A stretch of 64,000 nt of DNA from Mimachlamys varia (lineage: Eukaryota; Mollusca; Bivalvia; Pectinida; Pectinidae), in the NCBI GenBank assembly GCA_947623455.1, contig OX392532.1, positions 4,485,501-4,549,500 of the forward strand. Direction: 5' to 3'. Below the pieces are notes generated by a model. It saw only the letters and a list, made by a program, of their open reading frames with translations. It made no database searches and was not told the DNA's origin. A program made the position numbers and the translations under genes. Positions 46,364 to 59,200 of this stretch are shown one piece after another; position 1 is the first letter of the stretch; each line of letters begins with the position of its first letter.

Positions 46364-46425
46364 GTAGTGACATTGATTTGTAACATTTTACAGACAGTAA
46401 TGGTAGTGACATTGATTAGTAACAT
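46347..46425 (+). repeat. 39-bp duplication of exon end plus 5' splice site, two copies
   Basis: The exon end TTTTACAGACAGTAATG with donor GTAGTGACATTGATT recurs 39 bp downstream (TTTT at 46347 and 46386; donors at 46364 and 46403). The TTTTACAG in the second copy also looks like an acceptor, just 9 nt before the second donor. Confidence 0.9.
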
Positions 46426-47006
46426 TTTAAATTTCAACAAGCTACAAGTTTTGGTATTGATTGCTTATAGGATAACAATGTACTATTGTGGTATATTATG
46501 CAGATTCCAAAAATAAAGAAACAATGCAAGCATATAATAGGCTTAAAAAAAACTGTACTGAATCTGTTTAGTAGGGTGAATCAAATTAATTTTATTAAGT
46601 GATTTATTTATATAAGCTAATTGGCAAGGGAGACTATTTTGTTAAGTAATATGAATGAACATGAAACATTTCTGTGATTGATTCTTTCTCCGCTTCATAA
46701 ATGATGTATCCTTGTAATTGGTCAGGCATTGTACTTCGGAGAATCATCACAAAATTAGAATTTGTGTACCTCGCTAAATTGATTTTCCTTTTAGATACTA
46801 AATGCATTTGACATATTTGTGCACTAGATTACAGTTGTCTTGAAGCTTTGTGCATGATGAAATTTTCGTGATTTAGCTGATCAGTTGTTTGAGAATGAGA
46901 CTGGAGCGTTGGGGGTCACTAGTCCATTCCAGGGTAGAAACACACAAGTCTATCATGTTGTGTATATTTGGGTATATATAGTAAATGTTTATGATACTGT
47001 TTACAG
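46426..47006. other. Intron
   Basis: AT-rich, no other feature recognised up to acceptor CTGTTTACAG. Confidence 0.65.
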
Positions 47007-47076
47007 ACTACGCGGTGGAAGTGAATCATGGAACATTTATATGGGACAGAGACATGCCTCAGCCTACACTTAGAGA
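47007..47076 (+). CDS. ABCC1-like exon: start of NBD1
   Basis: 70 nt; two bases complete Asp, the last two (GA) are completed by T of the next exon to give Asp. It reads YAVEVNHGTFIWDRDMPQPT then LR(D), matching the NBD1 A-loop region (the aromatic Trp in F-x-W stacks on the ATP adenine in MRP1) and TL-x-x-I. Reading on past the donor gives an in-frame TAA at once, so the first donor must be used. Confidence 0.9.
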
Positions 47077-49765
47077 GTAAGTATACCCAGCCTACACTTG
47101 GAGAGTAAGTATACCCAGCCTACACTTAGAGAGTAAGTATATCCAGCCTACACTTAGAGTAAGTATACCCAGCCTACACTTAGAGAGTGAGTATACCCAG
47201 CCTACACTTAGAGAGTGAGTATACCCAACCTACACTTAGAGAGTGAGTATACCCAGCCTACACTTAGAGAGTGAGTATACCCAACCTACACTTAGAGAGT
47301 GAGTATACCCAGCCTACACTTAGAGAGTAAGTATACCCAGCCTACACTTGGAGAGTAAGTATACCCAGCCTACACTTAGAGAGTGAGTATACCCAGCCTA
47401 CACTTAGAGAGTAAGTATACCCAGCCTACACTTAGAGAGTAAGTATACCCAGCCTACACTTAGAGAGTAAGTATACCCAGCCTACACTTAGAGAGTAAGT
47501 ATACCCAGCCTACACTTAGAGAGTAAGTATACCCAGCCTACACTTAGAGAGTAAGTATACCCAGCCTACACTTAGAGTAAGTATACCCAGCCTACACTTA
47601 GAGAGTGAGTATACCCAGCCTACACTTAGAGAGTAAGTATACCCAACCTACACTTAGAGAGTGAGTATACCCAGTCTACACTTAGAGAGTAAGTATACCA
47701 GCCTACACTTAGAGAGTGAGTATACCCAGCCTACACTTAGAGAGTAAGTATACCCAGCCTACACTTAGAGAGTAAGTATACCCAGCCTACACTTAGAGAG
47801 TGAGTATACCCAGCCTACACTTAGAGAGTAAGTATACCCAGCCTACACTTAGAGAGTAAGTATACCCAACCTACACTTAGAGAGTAAGTATACCCAACCT
47901 ACACTTAGAGAGTAAGTATACCCAACCTACACTTAGAGAGTAAGTATACCCAGCCTACACTTAGAGTAAGTATACCCAACCTACACTTAGAGAGTAAGTA
48001 TACCCAGCCTACACTTAGAGAGTAAGTATACCCAGCCTACACTTAGAGTAAGTATACCCAGCCTACACTTAGAGAGTAAGTATACCCAGCCTACACTTAG
48101 AGTAAGTATACCCAGCCTACACTTAGAGTAAGTATACCCAGCCTACACTTAGAGAGTGAGTATACCCAGCCTACACTTAGAGTAAGTATACCCAGCCTAC
48201 ACTTAGAGTAAGTATACCCAGCCTACACTTAGAGAGTAAGTATACCCAGCCTACACTTAGAGTAAGTATACCCAGCCTACACTTAGAGAGTAAGTATACC
48301 CAGCCTACACTTAGAGAGTAAGTATACCCAGCCTACACTTAGAGAGTAAGTATACCCAGCCTACACTTAGAGAGTAAGTATACCCAGCCTACACTTAGAG
48401 AGTAAGTATACCCAGCCTACACTTAGAGAGTAAGTATACCCAGCCTACACTTAGAGTAAGTATACCCCGCCTACACTTAGAGAGTGAGTATACCCAGCCT
48501 ACACTTAGAGAGTGAGTATACCCAGCCTACACTTAGAGAGTAAGTATACCCAGCCTACACTTAGAGAGTAAGTATACCCAGCCTACACTTAGAGAGTAAG
48601 TATACCCAGCCTACACTTAGAGTAAGTATACCCAGCCTACACTTAGAGAGTGAGTATACCCAGCCTACACTTAGAGTAAGTATACCCAGCCTACACTTAG
48701 AGTAAGTATACCCAGCCTACACTTAGAGAGTAAGTATACCCAGCCTACACTTAGAGAGTAAGTATACCCAGCCTACACTTAGAGAGTAAGTATACCCAGC
48801 CTACACTTAGAGAGTAAGTATACCCAGCCTACACTCAGAGTAAGTATACCCAGCCTACACTTAGAGAGTGAGTATACCCAGCCTACACTTAGAGTAAGTA
48901 TACCCAGCCTACACTTAGAGTAAGTATACCCAGCCTACACTTAGAGAGTAAGTATACCCAGCCTACACTTAGAGTAAGTATACCCAGCCTACACTTAGAG
49001 AGTAAGTATACCCAGCCTACACTTAGAGAGTAAGTATACCCAGCCTACACTTAGAGAGTAAGTATACCCAGCCTACACTTAGAGAGTAAGTATACCCAGC
49101 CTACACTTAGAGAGTAAGTATACCCAGCCTACACTTAGAGTAAGTATACCCAGCCTACACTTAGAGAGTGAGTATACCCAGCCTACACTTAGAGAGTGAG
49201 TATACCCAGCCTACACTTAGAGAGTAAGTATACCCAGCCTACACTTAGAGAGTAAGTATACCCAGCCTACACTTAGAGAGTAAGTATACCCAGCCTACAC
49301 TTAGAGTAAGTATACCCAGCCTACACTTAGAGAGTGAGTATACCCAGCCTACACTTAGAGAGTGAGTATACCCAGCCTACACTTAGAGAGTAAGTATACC
49401 CAGCCTACACTTAGAGAGTAAGTATACACAGCCTACACTTAGAGAGTAAGTATACCCAGCCTACACTTAGAGTAAGTATACCCAGCCTACACTTAGAGAG
49501 TGAGTATACCCAGCCTACACTTAGAGAGTAAGTATACCCAACCTACACTTAGAGAGTGAGTATACCCAGTCTACACTTAGAGAGTGAGTATACCCAGCCT
49601 ACACTTAGAGAGTAAGTATACCCAGCCTACACTTAGAGTGAGTATACCCAGTCTACACTTAGAGAGTAAGTATACCCAGCCTACACTTGGAGAGTAATTA
49701 TACCCAGCCTACACTTAGAGAGTAAGTATACCCAGCCTACACTCAGAGGGTATGTATACCCAGCC
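47057..49765 (+). repeat. 28-bp array derived from an exon-intron junction, about 100 copies
   Basis: Units are the last 14 bases of the preceding exon (CCTACACTTAGAGA) plus the first 14 of its intron (GTAAGTATACCCAG). A 24-bp variant lacks four bases (CTTAGAGTAAGT), and some units have GTGAGT. Every complete unit carries a consensus donor (GTAAGT or GTGAGT) and a CCCAG acceptor-like end. The array occupies most of the first 2.7 kb of the intron. Confidence 0.95.
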
Positions 49766-50538
49766 AATGGTTCTCAACATGAAATTGGAACGTAAAGATA
49801 TGAATGTAAAAATCATAAATTCATATTTAATAATACTATTCACCTGAAATTCTTGTGAAAACCATATAATGAACCTAGCTGAGAATAGCATTTGAAAAAA
49901 TAACAAAAAAAAGTCATACTTATTTCATGTGAAATTCACATATGATATTGCCTGTGTAGTACATTTTTATTGAGGGGTGTGGGGGGGTGTACTCACCCAT
50001 GTAAAGTAAAGTTAGGAAGAGTTAGTTGAGGTCACAACATAGTCCTACATTAAGTGATGTATCTAAGGATAATTAGCTCATCCTGTGTTTCAGAGGCTGG
50101 GTTTTATCTACATTTTCTGCTTGAACAACCATGTTTTAGGACTTCTTACGTTTTAGGAATGTCTAAGGTTTCATTTCATTCGTGTGGATAAAACAATGGC
50201 AAAATGGTTATGGTGAGCTATGTAACCTTCAATTACCTATTTTTACCTCTTTGGACCCTCCAATGAGCTTATGCAATGGTACAGCATTCATCCTGGTGTT
50301 TCCATCAACTTTTCATTTAACTTCTTCTTCTTGAATTCTTATTTTGAGTTCTCAAAGACTCATAGCAACTAAATACTGAATAATAACTTCAGGTGGGGAA
50401 AGAGAATTTAAGAATACTTTTTTTGGTGCACTCAAATATTGCATGCATATAACTTGATTAAAACAAATAAGGACAATTTGGTTCTCTCACAATCCTTGCT
50501 ATAGAATGTGATAGACGGACACTGTAATGATCACCATC
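49766..50538. other. Intron sequence
   Basis: Unique AT-rich sequence between the 28-bp array and the SINE; a G-run at 49980-49987. No gene recognised. Confidence 0.5.
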
Positions 50539-50554
50539 ATAATATAGTGGAATG

Positions 50555-50791
50555 GGTGGCCGGGTGGTGCAGTGGATAGCACACTGGCCTTTCACCAAGG
50601 CAGCCGGGGTTCGAATTCCCGACCGGCCGTGAAAAGGTATGGGATCACCTGCACGACCACATGGGTTTACTTCGGGTACTCCAGTTTCCTCCCACAATAA
50701 TACCCCTCGTGCGCTAACATCCGTGCCAACAAGAGTGATAAATAAGTTGGATAACTTGTTTCATAATTTTTGTAAAATAAATAAAGTTGAT
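50555..50791 (+). mobile_element. tRNA-derived SINE with target-site duplication
   Basis: Full-length relative of the copy at 3489: A-box region GGTGCAGTGGATAGC, B box GGGTTCGAATTCCC, central TACTTCGGGTACTCCAG and TTTCCTCCCACA, tail AAAATAAATAAAG. Flanked by a 16-bp duplication with one mismatch (ATAATATAGTGGAATG at 50539-50554, ATAATATAGCGGAATG at 50792-50807). Confidence 0.9.
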
Positions 50792-50929
50792 ATAATATAG
50801 CGGAATGCTTTCAGAATAAAATTTACTAAAATAAGAACACCACTAAACCATGTCTACAGTAGTGGAATCTCTCAAAGCATGATCAAAATCTTTTATCTCT
50901 GAATTGTAGTACAACTTTCGTTCTTACAG

Positions 50930-51056
50930 TATCAACTTCCACGTCCCTGATGGTCATTTGGTGGCTGTGGTGGGACAGGTGGGATCCGGGAAGTCCTCCC
51001 TCATATCCTCCTTACTGGGGGACCTCACCAGGCTCCAGGGCAACGTCACGGTCAAG
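50930..51056 (+). CDS. ABCC1-like exon: NBD1 Walker A
   Basis: 127 nt; one base completes Asp, then 42 codons to donor GTCAGT. INFHVPDGHLVAVVG leads to the Walker A motif GQVGSGKSSL (phosphate-binding lysine present), then LLGDLTRLQGNVTVK. Human MRP1 has Cys where this has Ser in the loop; Ser is common in the family. Confidence 0.95.
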
Positions 51057-51434
51057 GTCAGTGTAAGGTGAAGGCCAGGGTGTCAAGGTCACTTTTATTG
51101 TTTGACCGCAAGACAATGTTACAATTATGGTAACGTCAAGGTTAAGACAATGACCTAACAAGGTAATAATGTTCATTTATTAGTTACTGAAGCTGGTGAA
51201 AGTAGCATTCAAAGATTATAGTTCGATTTTGGTTTATTCCCCAAATGACTTTTGGAAAGGTCAGGGGTTAGCCACCAGCTCATGTGACTATTGGAATCTG
51301 TATGTATGCTATTTGTGTGTATTATTGGCTTTCCAACTACAAGCGTGATGCTGTAAGAAATGTCACAATTATGTGACATACCATTATACAGATGAGGAGA
51401 TGTACATTTTATGAAGTTATCGGTTTTGTTTTAG
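51057..51434. other. Intron
   Basis: 378-bp intron, no repeat or gene recognised. Confidence 0.7.
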
Positions 51435-51638
<204 letters not shown>

Positions 51639-51743
51639 TAAATTCTCGATGTAACAAAGTCCTCTATGATTTACTTCTTTAACATATTTTGGATACTGTG
51701 AAGTAGTTTTTTCATGTTCAGTTAAGTTTGTGAAATATAAATT

Positions 51744-52272
<529 letters not shown>

Positions 52273-52515
52273 AACTTATTATAACCCCCATGGGACCAAG
52301 TGTAGAATGCAGGGTTTTTTCTGCCAAAATATTGGTTGCTATGACAAATAAATAATCTTCCCCCTCAGGTTGAAGTTCCCCTATCTCACCCACAATGGGG
52401 AGAGATATCAATCTTCCATCTAATCAAGTAACTCTTGGCTGTTTAAAACAACAAAAGAAACATGTAAGTAATGCAGACCTAATTGGCTTTGTATTAATGC
52501 TTGTTTTCTACATAG
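52273..52515. other. Intron
   Basis: Short unique intron sequence to acceptor TTTTCTACATAG; nothing recognised. Confidence 0.65.
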
Positions 52516-52705
52516 ACAAGGATTTTGGTGACTCATGGTATCCAATGGCTACCGATGGTGGACAATATTTTGGTGATGACAAACGGCAGGATATCAGAAT
52601 CTGGGTCGTATGAGGATCTCATCTCCCATGACGGACCTTTTGCACAGTTTCTTAAGGAGTTCTTCTTAGAAGATGAGGAAGAAGACGCACAAGTTGATCC
52701 TGAGT
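52516..52705 (+). CDS. ABCC1-like exon: NBD1 H-loop and start of linker
   Basis: 190 nt; phase 0 start; probable donor GTATGT leaves one base over. It contains the H-loop (TRILVTHGIQWLP), NILVMTNGRISESGSYEDLI, HDGPFAQFLKEFF and an acidic linker (EDEEEDAQVDPE). A GT at 52704 is a less likely alternative donor. If unspliced, the frame stops four codons later (52717-52719), giving a half transporter, but no AATAAA lies close by. The rest of the gene is outside the window. Confidence 0.88.
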
Positions 52706-52719
52706 GTATGTATCAATAA

Positions 52720-53270
52720 GTCTAAAACTACAGACAAATTCACATGGCCAAAATTGTGTCTCCACGAGAACGGCCACAAATCCAGATACATTGTACAGTG
52801 GATTCCACTAAATATCACCCCTGTTGATATCACATTCCTCTTTATATCATGTTTTTCCCAATTAGATTTTCCCCCTCCATATAATCTATGTAACTTTATT
52901 TGGTAAATATCATCAATGTTGAGGTGAATTCCTCCTAATATCATGTTGTTTTTTTAACCAATCACATAGAATATCCAGAAAATTATGCCATTTCCATTGA
53001 TTTCAGATACAATTCAACTTGTACAAAATTTAAAAAAACAAACAAATAATGATCTTTTAAAGAAATAATTTTATCTATAAATTGACAGGTTTTCATATTT
53101 ACATGGAATAGCTTACTTTTAGTTATGGAGAATGGAAGAGCACTAGATTAAGTGGAAAAACATGTTTTGCTTTTATGTCACATTCCTGTTAATATAATGT
53201 TTTTATCTGACATTGAATGCAACATGATATAAAGAGGAATGCACTGTATAACTACATGCGGCTTAACCAA
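52720..53270. other. Intron start
   Basis: Unique AT-rich sequence between the last exon seen and the 37-bp array. Several ATATCA-type phrases (for example GATATCACATTCCTCTTTAT and CCTCCTAATATCATG) suggest an old degenerate repeat. No exon recognised. Confidence 0.45.
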
Positions 53271-56200
53271 CATTCATCTGTACTGTACGATGTATTTAGG
53301 GCATTGACATTCACCTGTACTGTACCATGTATTTAGGGCATTCACCTGTACTGTACCATGTATTTAGGGCATTCACCTGTACTGTACCATGTATTTAGGG
53401 CATTGACATTCACCTGTACTGTACCATATATCTGTACTGTACCATGTATTTAGGGTATTGACATTCACCTGTACTGTACCATGTATTTAGGGCATTGACA
53501 TTCACCTGTACTGTACCATGTATTTAAGGCATTGACATTCACCTGTACTGTACCATGTATTTAGGGCATTCACCTGTACTGTACCATGTATTTAGGGCAT
53601 TGACATTCACCTGTACTGTACCATGTAGTTAGGGCATTGACATTCACCTGTACTGTACCATGTATTTAGGGCATTGACATTCACCTGTACTGTACCATGT
53701 ATTTAGGGCATTGACATTCACCTGTACTGTACCATGTATTTAAGGCATTGACATTCACCTGTACTGTACCATGTATTTAAGGCATTGACATTCACCTGTA
53801 CTGTACCATGTATTTAGGACATTGACATTCACCTGTACTGTACCATGTATTTAGGACATTGACATTCACCTGTACTGTACCATGTATTTAAGGCATTGAC
53901 ATTCACCTGTACTGTACCATGTATTTAGGGCATTGACATTCACCTGTACTGTACCATGTATTTAGGGCATTGACATTCACCTGTACTGTACCATGTATTT
54001 AAGGCATTGACATTCACCTGTACTGTACCATGTATTTAAGGCATTGACATTCACCTGTACTGTACCATGTATTTAGGGCATTGACATTCACCTGTACTGT
54101 ACGATGTATATAGGGCATTGACATTCACCTGTACTGTACCATGTATTTAAGGCATTGACATTCACCTGTACTGTACCATGTATTTAGGGCATTGACATTC
54201 ACCTGTACTGTACGATGTATTTAGGGCATTGACATTCACCTGTACTGTTCCATGTATTTGGGGCATTGACATTCACCTGTACTGTACCATGTATTTAAGG
54301 CATTGACATTCACCTGTACTGTACCATGTATTTAAGGCATTGACATTTACCTGTACTGTACCATGTATTTAAGGCATTGACATTCACCTGTACTGTACCA
54401 TGTATTTAAGGCATTGACATTCACCTGTACTGTACCATGTATTTAAGGCATTGACATTCACCTGTACTGTACCATGTATTTAGGGTATTGACATTCACCT
54501 GTACTGTACCATGTATTTGGGGCATTGACATTCACCTGTACTGTACCATGTATTTAAGGCATTGACATTCACCTGTACTGTACCATGTATTTAGGGCATT
54601 GACATTCACCTGTACTGTACCATGTATTTAGGACATTGACATTCACTTGTACTGTACCATGTATTTAGGGCATTGACATTCACCTGTACTGTACCATGTA
54701 TTTAAGGCATTGACATTCACCTGTACTGTACCATGTATTTAGGGCATTCACCTGTACTGTACCATGTATTTAGGGCATTGACATTCACCTGTACTGTACC
54801 ATGTATTTATAGGGCATTGCCATTCACCTGTACTGTACCATGTATTTAGGGCATTCACCTGTACTGTACCATGTATTTAGGGCATTCATCTGTACTGTAC
54901 CATGTATTTAGGGCATTGACATTCACCTGTACTGTACCATGTATTTAAGGCATTGACATTCACCTGTACTGTACCATGTATTTAGGGCATTCACCTGTAC
55001 TGTACCATGTATTTAAGGCATTGACATTCACCTGTACTGTACCATGTATTTAGGGCATTGACATTCACTTGTACTGTACCATGTAGTTAGGGCATTCACC
55101 TGTACTGTACCATGTATTTAGGGCATTGACATTCACCTGTACTGTACCATGTATTTAGGGCATTGACATTCACCTGTACTGTACCATGTATTTAGGGCAT
55201 TCACCTGTACTGTACCATGTATTTAGGGCATTGACATTCACCTGTACTGTACCATGTATTTAAGGCATTGACATTCACCTGTACTGTACCATGTATTTAG
55301 GGCATTGACATTCACTTGTACTGTACCATGTATTTAGGGCATTGACATTCACTTGTACTGTACCATGTAGTTAGGGCATTGACATTCACTTGTACTGTAC
55401 CATGTAGTTAGGGCATTGACATTCACCTGTACTGTACCATGTATTTAAGGCATTGACATTCACCTGTACTGTACCATGTATTTAGGGCATTCACCTGTAC
55501 TGTACCATGTATTTAGGGCATTGACATTCACTTGTACTGTACCATGTATTTAGGGCATTGACATTCACTTGTACTGTACCATGTATTTAGGGCATTGACA
55601 TTCACCTGTACTGTACCATGTATTTAGGGCATTGACATTCACCTGTACTGTACCATGTATTTAGGGCATTCACCTGTACTGTACCATGTAGTTAGGGCAT
55701 TGACATTCACCTGTACTGTACCATGTATTTAGGGCATTGACATTCACCTGTACTGTACCATGTATTTAAGGCATTAACCTGTACTGTACCATGTATTTAA
55801 GGCATTGACATTCACCTGTACTGTACCATGTATTTAAGGCATTGACATTCACCTGTACTGTACCATGTATTTAGGGCATTGACATTCACCTGTACTGTAC
55901 CATGTATTTAGGGCATTGACATTCACCTGTACTGTACCATGTATTTAGGGCATTGACATTCACCTGTACTGTACCATGTATTTAAGGCATTGACATTCAC
56001 CTGTACTGTACCACGTATTTAGGGCATTGACATTCACCTGTACTGTACCATGTATTTAGGGCATTGACATTCACCTGTACTGTACCATGTATTTAGGGCA
56101 TTCACCTGTACTGTACCATGTATTTAGGGCATTGACATTCACCTGTACTGTACCATGTATTTAAGGCATTGACATTCACCTGTACTGTACCATGTATTTA

Positions 56201-59200
56201 GGGCATTGACATTCACCTGTACTGTACCATGTAGTTAGGGCATTCACCTGTACTGTACCATGTATTTAGGGCATTGACATTCACCTGTACTGTACCATGT
56301 ATTTAGGGCATTGACATTCACCTGTACTGTACCATGTATTTAAGGCATTGACATTCACCTGTACTGTACCATGTATTTAGGGCATTGACATTCACCTGTA
56401 CTGTACCATGTATTTAGGGCATTGACATTCACCTGTACTGTACCATGTATTTAAGGCATTGACATTCACCTGTACTGTACCATGTATTTAGGGCATTGAC
56501 ATTCACCTGTACTGTACCATGTATTTAAGGCATTGACATTCACCTGTACTGTACCATGTATTTAGGGCATTGACATTCACCTGTACTGTACCATGTATTT
56601 AGGGCATTCACCTGTACTGTACCATGTATTTAAGGCATTGACATTCACCTGTACTGTACCATGTAGTTAGGGCATTGACATTCACCTGTACTGTACCATG
56701 TATTTAGGGCATTGACATTCACCTGTACTGTACCATGTATTTAGGGCATTGACATTCACCTGTACTGTACCATGTATTTAAGGCATTGACATTCACCTGT
56801 ACTGTACCATGTATTTAGGGCATTGACATTCACCTGTACTGTACCATGTATTTAAGGCATTGACATTCACCTGTACTGTACCATGTATTTAGGGCATTGA
56901 CATTCACCTGTACTGTACCATGTATTTAGGGCATTGACATTCACTTGTACTGTACCATGTAGTTAGGGCATTGACATTCACCTGTACTGTACCATGTATT
57001 TAGGGCATTCACCTGTACTGTACCATGTATTTAAGGCATTGACATTCACCTGTACTGTACCATGTATTTAGGGCATTGACATTCACCTGTACTGTACCAT
57101 GTATTTAGGGCATTGACATTCACCTGTACTGTACCATGTATTTAGGGCATTGACATTCACCTGTACTGTACCATGTATTTAAGGCATTGACATTCACCTG
57201 TACTGTACCATGTATTTAAGGCATTGACATTCACCTGTACTGTACCATGTATTTAGGGCATTGACATTCACCTGTACTGTACCATGTATTTAGGGCATTG
57301 ACATTCACCTGTACTGTACCATGTATTTAGGGCATTGACATTCACCTGTACTGTACCATGTAGTTAGGGTATTGACATTCACCTGTACTGTACCATGTAT
57401 TTAGGGCATTGACATTCACCTGTACTGTACCATGTAGTTAGGGCATTCACCTGTACTGTACCATGTATTTAGGGTATTGACATTCACCTGTACTGTACCA
57501 TGTATTTAGGGCATTGGCATTCACCTGTACTGTACCATGTATTTAGGACATTGACATTCACCTGTACTGTACCATGTATTTATAGGGCATTGCCATTCAC
57601 CTGTACTGTACCATGTATGTATAGGGCATTGACATTCACCTGTACTGTACCATGTATTTAGAGCATTGACATTCACCTGTACTGTACCATGTATTTAGGG
57701 CATTGACATTCACCTGTACTGTACCATGTATTTATAGGGCATTGCCATTCACCTGTACTGTACCATGTATGTATAGGGCATTGACATTCAACTGTACTGT
57801 ACCATGTATTTATAGGGCATTGACATTCACCTGTACTGTACCATGTATTTAGGGCATTGACATTCACCTGTACTGTACCATGTATTTAAGGCATTGACAT
57901 TCAACTGTACTGTACCATGTATTTAGGGCATTCACCTGTACTGTACCATGTATTTAGGGCATTGACATTCACCTGTACTGTACCATGTATTTAAGGCATT
58001 GACATTCACCTGTACTGTACCATGTATTTAAGGCATTGACATTCACCTGTACTGTACCATGTATTTAAGGCATTGACATTCATCTGTACTGTACCATGTA
58101 TTTAGGGCATTGACATTCACCTGTACTGTACCATGTATGTATAGGGCATTGACATTCACCTGTACTGTACCATGTATTTAGGGCATTCACCTGTACTGTA
58201 CCATGTATTTAGGGCATTCACCTGTACTGTACCATGTATTTAGGGCATTCACCTGTACTGTACCATGTATTTAGGGCATTGACATTCACCTGTACTGTAC
58301 CATGTATTTAGGGCATTCACCTGTACTGTACCATGTATTTAAGGCATTGACATTCACCTGTACTGTACCATGTATTTAGGGCATTCACCTGTACTGTACC
58401 ATGTATTTAGGGCATTGACATTCACCTGTACTGTACCATGTATTTAGGGCATTCACCTGTACTGTACCATGTATTTAAGGCATTGACATTCACCTGTACT
58501 GTACCATGTATTTAAGGCATTGACATTCATCTGTACTGTACCATGTATTTAGGGCATTGACATTCACCTGTACTGTACCATGTATGTATAGGGCATTGAC
58601 ATTCACCTGTACTGTACCATGTATTTAGGGCATTCACCTGTACTGTACCATGTATTTAGGGCATTCACCTGTACTGTACCATGTATTTAGGGCATTCACC
58701 TGTACTGTACCATGTATTTAGGGCATTCACCTGTACTGTACCATGTATTTAGGGCATTCACCTGTACTGTACCATGTATTTAGGGCATTGACATTCACCT
58801 GTACTGTACCATGTATTTAGGGCATTGACATTCACCTGTACTGTACCATGTATTTAGGGCATTGACATTCACCTGTACTGTACCATGTATTTAAGGCATT
58901 GACATTCACCTGTACTGTACCATGTATTTAGGGCATTGACATTCACCTGTACTGTACCATGTATTTAGGGCATTGACATTCACCTGTACTGTACCATGTA
59001 TTTAAGGCATTGACATTCACCTGTACTGTACCATGTATTTAGGGCATTCACCTGTACTGTACCATGTATTTAGGGCATTGACATTCACCTGTACTGTACC
59101 ATGTATTTAGGGCATTGACATTCACCTGTACTGTACCATGTATTTAGGGCATTCACCTGTACTGTACCATATATTTAGGGTATTGACATTCACCTGTACT

